Source: Cephalopachus bancanus (taxonomy: Eukaryota; Chordata; Mammalia; Primates; Tarsiidae). Taken from it: DNA of 64,000 nucleotides. A program made the position numbers and the translations under genes. Positions within the stretch are counted from its first letter, which is position 1. Each line of letters starts with the position of its first letter. Of this stretch, positions 54,990-64,000 are shown piece by piece. The DNA is taken from assembly GCA_027257055.1 (NCBI GenBank), contig JAPVLO010001798.1:1-64000 (forward strand), read 5' to 3'. The notes under the pieces are model-generated. The model was not told where the DNA came from and ran no database searches. It saw only the letters and a program-made list of their open reading frames with translations.

Positions 54990-55568
54990 ATCGGCATCCC
55001 CCTGGAGATGTCCTACCCTACTAGTCCCAGAATGTGTGAATAGGGTGAGATATCATTCCCATGACCATGTGATGTTACATGGCACAAATGAACTTAAAAT
55101 TTGAAGATTATTCTGCGTTATCCAGGGGGACCAAAGTAAGTAAACCCAAAAGCCTTAAAAACATACTTTAGCTGGTATGAAGTCAGGGAAATTAGAAGTA
55201 TGAGACAGCCTGGATAATCATTGCTGTTTTGAAGATGGATAAGCTACATAAAGTAAGGAATGTATGTTGCCTGTGAGAGCTAAGGACTGTTTCCATCTCA
55301 TGGCCAGTATTGAATTGGCAACCTCAGTCCCACAATCCCAAGGCACTGAATTTGGCCAACAATCTGAATGAGCTTGGAGGCAAATTTCTTTCTAGACTCT
55401 TGTGTTAAGAGCCCTGTACTATTGACAGCTTGATTTTGACTTTGTGAGACTCTTGGCAGAGAATCTAGCCATATTGAGTCAAATTCTGACCTGCAGAACT
55501 ACAGGCTAATAAATGGGTGTTGTTTCAATCTGATAATTTGTTATGCAGCAATAGAGAACCAATATAGA
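54990..55568 (+). mobile_element. MLT1 (ERVL-MaLR) LTR, diverged
   Basis: GATTATTCTGCGTTATCCAG, GCTGTTTTGAAGATGGATAA, TCTGACCTGCAGAACTACAG, CTAATAAATGGGTGTTGTTT and ATGCAGCAATAGAGAACCAA follow the MLT1C/D-like LTR order, sense. It ends at about 55568. Confidence 0.82.
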
Positions 55569-55849
55569 TGGTGCCACTGGGGACTATACTCAGCTTATAG
55601 AAGTTTTCCAGTTGCTAAGTAGAGGAGCTGTTAATATTGTTGGTGGGACCATAACTGGTACATCTTGTATTAGAAGAATTTTACAGCAAGTTTTAAGAGT
55701 TTTTAACCTGCCAATTCTACACCCAGGAAGTTAGAAGAAGAGTTATATAGAAAGCACATCAAAGTGTTACTTGAAGGAGTCAAAACACTTTTTTAAATTG
55801 TCATATCTATCAATATGTGATTATTTACATCAGTTATGTTGTACCTTTA

Positions 55850-55913
55850 GTCCTGTTTCTCATCTCAGAGTGTGATCCATGGACCAGCATCAGTATCACA
55901 TAAGAATTAAATA
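55850..55913 (+). mobile_element. MER5A-like hAT fossil, first half (split)
   Basis: CTCAGAGTGTGATCCATGGA, CCAGCATCAGTATCACATAA match the 5' half of the MER5A-type consensus. The remaining half is found at 62724, after copy C. Confidence 0.75.
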
Positions 55914-57358
55914 ACTTTCGGTAAGATGACAATGGGCCGGCAGGGTCTGTGAAACCCTCTGTGAAAGAGAACACCCATAAAGACCCTAGCTTGCTCCCAG
56001 GGGCTACAGACCCCATCTTCCGCAGCCTGCTCTTCACAGGAAGCTCAGCAGACACTGTCACCTGCCGTCGCTACTGGGATGTTGCCACAAACCAGGCTTC
56101 TCCTACAGTCGCTGCGGTGGGACTGGGCTGCTCCTGCAGTCACCGAGGTGGGACTGGGCTGCTCCTGCAGTCGTAATGCCATCACTGCGGTCATTCCCAG
56201 CTCATATCTGAAGCCACCCACTACTTAAGACCATGAAGCCCCACAAGCTGGATCTTCTGAGATCCCCACTGCCACACCATGCCTCTAGCCAGGAGAAAGG
56301 CCTGTGGAACTCCCCAGGTGAAGTTGCCGAGCAAGTTGCGGATCCGGAGCAGACTCCCTCCCCTCTGGACTGTAGCACATGATAGCACCACCTGCTGGGG
56401 AACCAAGGTAATAACATCAAAACGGGAATAGCAGAAGCTCATCCTGCTTTAAAAATGGGAAAAGCCAGATCTCAGTGATAGACTGGGCAGGGGGCCCATT
56501 TCTGAACTGTTCTTCACAGCAGGCCAGGGGCAATGGACCCTAACAGTGAACAATTCTACCAGCCTGCAAAGACAGCTAGAAATCAGAGCTGAAAGGACAT
56601 TGGACTTGAGGAAAAGTCTCAGAGTGTGCTTGACTGGTTCTGTTAGTCTACTGACTTTAATCTATCCCTCCCCGCTCCTTTTTTTCCCACTTTTTCTTTT
56701 CTTTTTTCTTTTCTTCCCCCCATTTTCCTTTTTACTTATTTCTCTGTAAATCCCATATTTGTATAAAGGAACAGCACACCAACAAGGATGTTGATCAGCG
56801 CGTACGTTAGCGTCACTGTATGTTTTAGATTTTTATATGGTTGTTGGTTAGAATTCAGTTGTGGCTATTGTTTTTCTTTATATTTGTTGAGGTCTTTGTG
56901 TTTCTTTTCACTTACCAGTCAGTACACTCAACTGTTTTTCCTCTCACCCCTCTCTCTCTCTCTCCAACCCCCTCTCCCCACTACCTGCTCCATTTTCTCC
57001 CCTCTGTTAACCTCATTTTGCTTTCAGGGAGTAAACCTACAACCCCACTGCATGGACAGACTGCAAGGCAGTGGGAAGTGGGTTTCAGACTATCCATACA
57101 CCTGTTGGCGAACACCAGGATCTGCAGAGAGATTTTGAATCACAGCTCCCCCGTTAATTAAATCCCAAAACTACAAAAAGGACTGCCCTCAAGCCACAGT
57201 ACAACTCCAGAATTGAACAAAGCAAGAGGAAATATAGTAGAAAGAATAGGAGATTGAAAAAACAGAAGTAAAAGAAATCCCTCCACCCCTTAATAACAGA
57301 ATAAAAGAAGACGGGGAAGTGGAGGGAAGGGAAAAGCAGAGAGGGAAAATCAGCACAA
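55914..57358 (+). promoter_or_regulatory. L1 5'UTR / internal promoter (copy C)
   Basis: Starts near GGTAAGATGACAATGGG, which resembles a decayed YY1-site start of L1. Two 31-bp tandem units (56108-56138, 56139-56169; core GTGGGACTGGGCTGCTCCTG) lie in its GC-rich 5' part. From about 56383 it matches copy B. It ends with a pyrimidine tract (56676-56745). Confidence 0.7.
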
Positions 57359-58320
57359 ATGAAGAAAAACCAAAAGAAAAACACAGGGCTCAAACAGGCC
57401 CCTGGGAGGTCAGACACTGAGAAAACAGACTTCAGAACACGAACAATGAAGAGACCCCAGAATGACTGGTCACAAGCAACAAACCCAGACATCAAGGCAT
57501 TAATAGAGAGAATTTAAAAAATTGAAGACAGACAAGAGGAAAATAGGAAGGAGCTGATGACAGAAATAATAGCAGTAAAGAATACTGTGATGGAAATAAA
57601 TAACAAACTAATTCGCATGGAAAGCAGAATTAGCCAAGCAAAAGAAAGAATCTCAGAAATTGAAGACCAAAATGCAGAACTAACCCAAACTGTCAAAAAA
57701 CATAGAAAAGAAGCATAAAAACTCAGAACAAAACCTTCAGGAGATGAATTATTACTTCAAGAGACCCAATCTAAGAGTAATTGGCCTTCCTGAGGCAGAG
57801 AGAGAGTCAGAGGCCACACTGGAACAAACATTTCATGAAATCATTCAAGAAAACTTCCCCCAACTCATCAGTGATGCAAAAATTCAAGCACAAGAAATTC
57901 AGAGAACCCCTGCAAGACGACAAGTAAGAAGACCAACTCACAGACACATAATAATTTGCCTAAACAAAGTAGCTATAAAAGAAAAAATCCTAAAGGCAGC
58001 AAGAGAAAAAGGCCAGACTACCTACTAGGGAAGACCAATTAGAATAGCAGCAGATTTCTCCACAGAAACACTTCAGGCTAGAAGACCCTGGAGCCCTATC
58101 TTCAAAGTTCTAAAAGATAAACAAGTTCAACCAAGAATAACCTACCCAGCCAAACTAAGCTTCATTAGTGAGGGAGAATTGAAATCTTTTCCAGATATTG
58201 AATCCCTAAGAACCTACTCTGCCACCAGACCACCTCTAGAAGAAACACTTAAGTAAGTACTGAACACAGAAGAAAAGAAAAAAACAACAACATTCTTCAT
58301 AAGAGTACAGGCAAAAGATT
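57359..58320 (+). pseudogene. L1 ORF1, broken (copy C)
   Basis: ATG at 57359 (MKKNQKKN). TAA in frame at 57515-57517, at the same codon as in copy B. The coiled coil follows in the same frame (about 57606-57670), then a frameshift and stop near 57700-57718. The C-terminal RNA-binding part (RVIGLPEAERESEATLEQTF) is open at 57744-58028 but ends at a TAG. No functional trimer-forming protein could be made from this copy. Confidence 0.9.
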
Positions 58321-58398
58321 AAAACCACACATGAACCAACTTCAAAACCAAAAGAAAGACAACAAATAAACAGGAATAACAACTCTGTAAGAACCTTA

Positions 58399-61300
58399 TG
58401 ACAGGGATCAACTCTTGCATTTCAATTATTAACCTAAAAGTGAATGGACTAAATGCACCACTGAAAAGACATAGAATGGCAAAATGAATAAAATATCATC
58501 AGGCAACAATCTATTGCCTTCAAGAGACTCACCTCACTAGAAAAGACACCCACAGACTCAAAGTAAGAGGATGGGAAACAAACTTTCAGGCAAATGGAAT
58601 ACAAAATAAAGGAGGAGTAGCGATCTTAATTTCAGACAAAATACCCTTTAAGCTATTAAAAATCAAAAAAGATACAGAAAGCCACTACATAATGATAAAA
58701 GGCTCAATCCATCAACAAAAAAGATCTATCCTAAACATATATGGACACAACATAGGTGTGCCAACTTTCATAAAGCAACTTCTAGGAAAACTAAAGAAAG
58801 ATATTGACTCTAACACCATCATAACTGGGGACTTTAATACCCCACTCACAACCCTAGACAGATCATCAGGACAAAAACCAGCAAGGAGATTCAGAACCTC
58901 AATGTGACTTTGGACAAAATGGACTTAATTGATACGTACAGAACAATCCATCCAAAGACCACAGAATACATATTCTACTCATCACTGCATGGAACGTATT
59001 CTAAGATCGACCACATAATTTGCCATAAATCAAGCATCAGCAAATTTAAAAGGACCGAAATTCTACCATGAACCTTCTCGGACCACAGTGGAAAAAGAAA
59101 TAAACATTGACATCAACAAGGTCCCCCCAAAAGCCACAAAGTCATGGACACTAAGCAGCATGATGCTAAACAACTCCTGGGTCAATGATGAAATCAAAAC
59201 AGAGATCAAAAGATACCTGGAAACAAATGAAAATGAAGAAACATCTTACCAAAATCTCTGGGACACCTTAAAAGCTATAGTAAGAGGGGAATTTATATCC
59301 CTGCAAGCACACATGAAGAAAATGGAAGGGACAGAAATTAACTGCCTAACAAGCCACCTAAGGAAGCTAGAAAAGCAAGACCAAAAAAGCCCTAATTTCA
59401 GCAGAAGAATCCAGATCACCAAAATAAAAGCCCAAATCCAGGACAGAGAAGACAAAAAGAAAATACAAAAAATCAATGAAACAAAAAGCTCATTCTTCGA
59501 AAGGATAAACAAGATCGATGATCCCCTGGCTAGACTGACCAAGAAAAAATGAGAAAAAACCTAAATAAGCACAAACAGAAACACAAAAGATGAAGTCACA
59601 TCTGACCCTGAAGAAATACAAAAGATCATTAGAGACTACTACATACACTTGTATGGAAACAAACTTGAAAATCTTAAGGAAATGGAGGACTTTCTGACAT
59701 CACACAACCTACCTAGGTTGGAACCAGAAGAAATTGAGACCCTAAATAGACCAATAACAATCAAGGAAATCGACTACGTCATAAGAAAACTACCTACAAA
59801 AAAAAGCCCTGGTCCAGAAGTCTTTCCAGTAGAATTCTACAAGACATTTAAGGAGGAGATGATACCAATCCTACTGAAGGTATTCCAGGCAATTGAAAAA
59901 GACGGAACTCTCCCCAAATCATTTTACAAAGCCAACATCACATTGATACCCAAGCCAGGTAAAGATCCAACAAAGAAAGAGAACTATATGCCAATATCTT
60001 TGATGAACATAGATGCTAAAATTCTCAACAAGATCTTAGCGAACCGGAATCAACAGCACATCTCAAAAATCATCCATCATGACCAAGTAGGCTTCATTGC
60101 TGGGATGCAAGCCTGGTTCAACATTCGTAAAACCATAAATATAATTAAATACATCAACAGATGTCAAAACAAAAACCACATGATTATATCATTAGATGTA
60201 GAAAAAGCTTTTGATAAAATCCAGCACCCCTTCTTGATAAAAGCTCTCGAACATCTAGGCATACAGGGAACATACCTCAAAAGAGTAAAAGCCATCTACG
60301 AGAAACCCACAGCCAGCATATTCCTAAACAGACAAAAATAGGAACCATTTCCCCTGAAAACTGGAACAAGACAAGGATGCCCACTCTCACCCCTCCTGTT
60401 CAACATAGTATTGGAAGTCCTGGCTCAAGCAATCAGAGAAGAGAAGGCAATCAGGGGTATCCAAATAGGAAAAGAGGAAGTCAAATTATCTCTCTTTGCG
60501 GATGATATGACTGCGTACCTTGAAAACCCAAGAGAATCTGTCAAAAACCTCCTTACACTGAAAAAAGCCTTTGGAAGAGTCTCTGGATACAAAATAAATG
60601 TGCAAAAGACAATGGCATTTCTTTACACCAATAATAAACAAACAGAAACCCAAATAAAAACACAATTTCATTCACAATAGCCACAAAAAAATGAAATATC
60701 TTGGCATTTTCCTAACCAGAGACGTAAAAGACCTTTACAATGAAAACTACAAAACACTCCTCAAAGATATCAAAGATGACACAAACAAGTGGAAAAATAT
60801 CCCATGGTCATGAATTGGAAGAATCAACATTGTGAAGATATCCATCTTACCTAAGAAGATCTACAAATTCAATGCAATACCCATCAAATTACCAGCAACA
60901 CTCTTCTCTGACCTAGAAAAAACAATGCAGGAATTCATATGGAAACACAAATGTCCAAGAATAGCCAGAACAATTCTCAACAAAAACAACAAAGCAGGTG
61001 GTATCACATTACCAGACTTCAAACTCTACTATAAAGCTACAGCCATCAAAACAGCTTGGTACTGGTATAGAAATAGGCATATAGATCAATGGAATAGAAT
61101 TGAGATTCCAGAAGCAAAACCTCAATTTCTAGCCAGGCTCGGTGGCTTCAGCCTGTAATCCCGCACCTTTGGGAGGCTGAGGTGAGGGGATTGCCTGAGC
61201 CCACAGGTTCGAGACCCGCCTGGGCAGCGAGACCTCATCTCTACAATAAATCAAAAAATCAGCCGAGCGTGGTAGCGCATACCTGTAATTCCGGCTACTC

Positions 61301-62508
61301 GGAAGGCTGAGGTGGAAGGATCACCAGAGCCCATCAGGTCGAGGCTGCGGTGGCCGGGAGCGCCCACTGCACTCCAGTCTGGGCGACAGAGTGAGACTCC
61401 AACTCAAAAAAAAAACACCTCAATTTCTCAACCAACTCATCTTCGACAAAGCCTCCACCACCTACCAATGGGGAGAGGAGAACCTATTCAGTAAATGGTG
61501 CTGGGAAAACTGGCTGACCACATGCAGAAGATTGAAACAGGACCCCTACCTATCCCCATGCACAAAGGTTAACTCCAAATGGATCGGAGACCTAAATTTA
61601 AAATCTCAAACTATAAGAACCTTAGAAAATGAAGGACATACCCTCATGGAAATCGGAACTGGCCTCCAATTCCTGAACAAAACCCAAAACCCACAGACCA
61701 TAAGAGAGAGGATAGACAAGTGGGACCTTATTAAACTGACAAGCTTCTGCAAAGTCAAAGAAACCATCAAGAGAGCAGGGAGACAGACTGCAGACTGGGA
61801 AAAAGTATTTGCCAACATCAGGTCAGACAAAGGCTTAACATCTTTGATATACAAGGAACTCAAACGTGCTGAAAAGAAAAAACAAGCAACCCCATTATAA
61901 AATGGGCAAAAGACATGAACAGACACTTCACAAAGGAAGACCTCTGAGCAACCAACAGACATATGAAGAATTGTTCAACTTCACTAATCATCAGGGAGAT
62001 GCAAATCAAAACCACACTGAGATACTACCTAACTCCAGTCAGAATGGCCATTATCAACAGCACAAAAAATAACAGCTGCTGGAGAGGGTGTGGCGAAAAG
62101 GGAACACTGCTACACTGTTGGTGGGAGTGTAAACTAGTGCAACCTCTGTGGAAAGCAGTGTGGCGATTCCTAAAAGCTCTAAATATCAACCTCCCGTATG
62201 ACCCCACAATCCTCCTACTGTGACTATATCCTGAAGAACTCAAATCACTCTATAAAAAAGATACCTGCACACGTATGTTTATCACAGCATTGTTCACAAT
62301 AGGAAGAACCTGAAAGCAACCATGCTGCCCATCAAAAGAGGACTGGTTTAAATAAATGTGGTACATATACATGATGGAATACTACGCAGCCGTAAAAAAG
62401 AACAAAATCACGAATTTCGCAGCAACCTGGATGGAACTAGAGTCTATAATACTGAGTGACCTCTCACAGAAACAAAGATCCGAGTATCACATGTTCTCAC
62501 TCATATAA
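58399..62508 (+). pseudogene. L1 ORF2 (endonuclease-reverse transcriptase), broken (copy C)
   Basis: Starts at 58399 (MTGINSCISII). Endonuclease blocks IITGDFNTPLTTLDRSSG (about 58818) and DINKVPPKATKSWTL (59100) are present but separated by frameshifts near 58880 and 59070. The RT is at 59649-60341 ([18 protein letters not shown]) and 60411-60680 ([18 protein letters not shown]); a nonsense TAG at 60339-60341 lies between them, just before the [10 protein letters not shown] block. The C-terminal cysteine motif ([19 protein letters not shown]) is near 62080-62140. An Alu interrupts it at 61131. The natural stop is 62506-62508. Confidence 0.93.
61131..61416 (+). mobile_element. Alu SINE, sense, short form, inside L1 copy C
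   Basis: AGCCAGGCTCGGTGGCTTCA head, GGGCAGCGAGACCTCATC short form and GACTCCAACTC end. Duplication ACCTCAATTTCT before and after (61119-61130, 61417-61428). It lies inside ORF2, so it is the youngest insertion of the three-level stack. Confidence 0.97.
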
Positions 62509-62723
62509 TGGACCTTGAACATCCAATGTAATACTATAAGAAAATGACTGACAGTACTGGGAAACTATGGTGGGGGTGAGGGAGATGGGATTAATGGTAG
62601 CAAACATCTGTCTGGGGACAGGGGAATACCTCTTATCAACAGGGTGCCTGAACGAAACGTATTTGTATACCTAACCCTTAACTGTACCCCACACTATCAT
62701 AATTTAAAAAAAAGATTAAAAAA
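62509..62723 (+). terminator. L1 3'UTR and polyA tail (copy C)
   Basis: Family 3'UTR with a G-rich patch (TATGGTGGGGGTGAGGGAGA, about 62567-62586) and CCTAACCCTTAACTGTACCC, then an A-rich tail. G-rich 3'UTR tracts are a general L1 feature. No perfect AATAAA remains in this copy. Confidence 0.7.
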
Positions 62724-62838
62724 AAGAATTAAATACATAATCTCAGGCCCTAGCCCAAATCTAGGGAGCCAACATTACATGTTAATAAGATCCACAGTGG
62801 ATTTATAGGTGCTCTTCAGTTTGAAAAGCACTAGTTTA
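62724..62838 (+). mobile_element. MER5A-like hAT fossil, second half (split)
   Basis: ATCTCAGGCCCTAGCCCAAA, TTAATAAGATCCACAGTGGA and CAGTTTGAAAAGCACTAG continue the fossil broken at 55913 in the same orientation. Confidence 0.8.
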
Positions 62839-62849
62839 TATTATGCACT

Positions 62850-63472
62850 GATATGCAACAATTGAAATCATGCTTATTTTTTAATACATCATGAAGAAAT
62901 TGATACATTTGAGGAATAATAATTTGGTTTGACAAGTTAATGTCTACTAATGTAATTGGTTACATTAATAGGTTAAAAAGAAAAGTATGATCATTTCAGG
63001 GCATACAAGAAAAAATATTTGATAAAAATTCAATATCAATTTATTTTTAATAATCTCATGAAAAATTAGCAATAGAAGAAAGTGAGGCTTTTTCCTAATA
63101 AAGTGAATTTATGAATAACTTAATGTTAAAAAATGGAAAATCTTTTCTTTGGGATTCAGAACACAAAAAGTATGCCTGCTATTAAAATTTCTATTCAGCA
63201 TCTTCTTGCTGAGTGTCTTTTCTTTATATCAAGACAAGAAAAATAAATGGAAACTCTAAAAGTTGTATAGTAAGAGACAAAACCTTCATTAATCACAGAT
63301 AATAAGATAATAGATGTAAAAAATCCAAATAAGTCTTCGGATGATTTAACAGAGCTAGTAATACTTTTAAAGTTTTCAGAATATATGTGTATATTTTGAA
63401 TTGTATTTATATGAGTGACAAAGTTTCAAAGTGAAATTTAAGTGCTACCAATTTTTAAAAATCCAGAAATAA
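62850..63472 (+). mobile_element. Old L1M ORF2 relic
   Basis: AT-rich sense relic with landmarks ATAGGTTAAAAAGAAAAGTA, GGGCATACAAGAAAAAATAT and AGTAAGAGACAAAACCTTCA, typical of the L1M RT region. Very diverged. Confidence 0.6.
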
Positions 63473-63756
63473 GCCGGGCTCGGTGGCTCAGCCTGTAATC
63501 CCACGCCTTTGGGAGGCTGAGGTGAGTGCATTGCCTGAGCCCACGGGTTTGAGACCTGCCTGGGAAGGCGAGACCTCATCTCTACAATAAATCAAAAAAT
63601 TAGCCGGGCGTGGTAGTGCGCGCCTGTAGTTCCAGCTACTTGGAAGGCTGAGGCGGAAGGATCACCGGAGCCCAGCAGGTCGAGGCTGCGGTGGCCGGAA
63701 GCGGCCACTGCACTCCAGTCTGGGCAACAGAGTGAGACTCCAACTCAAAAAAAAAA
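63473..63756 (+). mobile_element. Alu SINE, sense
   Basis: GCCGGGCTCGGTGGCTCAGC head, GGGAAGGCGAGACCTCATC intermediate form, GACTCCAACTC end and A-tail. Flanked by AAAAATCCAGAAATAA (63457-63472) and its repeat at about 63757-63772. CpG sites are well kept, so it is young. Confidence 0.97.
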
Positions 63757-64000
63757 AAAAATCCAGAAATAAACGTGTCAAAGGATGTGCAAAATTTCTG
63801 CATGCTAAAACAATGGAAAGACAAAGAAGCCCAGAAAGACACACATATCCTATGTGCTTATTGATTCATGTCAGAAGAGGCAATGCAGGAAAAGGGAGTG
63901 TGGGATGTAAACTGTGGTTTTCTATTTATATGAGAACAATTGCAATTGCACCCCTGCTGCAAAATTCTCTCTATCATTAGAGTTCTTCAAATCATCCAGA

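Larger units (their letters stand above)
55914..62723 (+). mobile_element. Full-length-structured LINE-1 (copy C)
   Basis: 5'UTR (55914-57358), ORF1 (from 57359), ORF2 (58399-62508) and 3'UTR to an A-rich tail. Exact ends come from the 12-bp duplication AAGAATTAAATA at 55902-55913 and 62724-62735, which splits one MER5A-like fossil. Without the Alu at 61131-61416 it is about 6.5 kb, the usual L1 length. Both ORFs are disrupted, so it cannot now move by itself. L1 encodes an RNP that nicks DNA and copies its own RNA into the chromosome. Confidence 0.95.

Overview
This window looks like intergenic or deep intronic DNA from a primate nuclear genome, and almost all of its recognisable content is interspersed repeats. 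At least fourteen dimeric Alu elements, several LINE-1 generations, MIR and L2 relics, MaLR (MLT1) LTRs and old hAT fossils place it in a primate. The Alus share an unusual consensus (GGTGGCTCAGCCTGTAATCC head, CAATAAATCAAAAA middle, GACTCCAACTC end). It is neither the anthropoid consensus nor, as I recall it, the lemur/galago one, so a tarsier is my best guess; this is inference.

Layout. 0-1 kb: GT microsatellite and two antisense Alus. 1.7-5.6 kb: an antisense L1 3' end interrupted by a 1.87-kb solo LTR with a perfect 6-bp target duplication, followed by a young sense L1 3' end. 5.6-9.6 kb: mostly low-copy DNA with an Alu, a MIR and a decayed protein-like stretch. 9.6-11.6 kb: antisense L1 ORF2 carrying an Alu. 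11.9-14.0 kb: L1 with 5'UTR, ORF1 and the ORF2 start, cut off at its 3' end. 14-18 kb: Alu, MIR, hAT fossil and low-copy DNA. 18.07-26.63 kb: an L1 split by a second, near full-length L1. 26.6-30.7 kb: an antisense retroviral LTR with its tRNA primer site, antisense L1, hAT fossil, a MIR split by an MLT1-bearing block, and an L2. 30.7-38.3 kb: mostly low-copy DNA with MIRs and three Alus. 38.9-42.7 kb: processed pseudogene of the transcription factor UBP1 with a probable long 3'UTR. 43-45.7 kb: L2, then an L1 nested in an antisense L1 and itself carrying an Alu. 47-55.6 kb: Alus, old L1M, an LTR-like block split by a small L1 and two MLT1 LTRs. 55.9-62.7 kb: a full-length-structured L1 that splits a MER5A-like fossil, with an Alu in its ORF2. 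62.7-64 kb: the other fossil half, old L1 and an Alu.

No intact host gene was found. Every recognisable coding region belongs to a retrotransposon or to the UBP1 retrocopy, and all carry stops, frameshifts or truncations. The main information is insertion history: target-site duplications and split host repeats give relative ages. The least expected items are the very long ERV2-type solo LTR, an ERV fragment with a tRNA-Thr-type primer site, and an ORF1 stop codon shared by two separate L1 copies whose extreme 5' ends differ.
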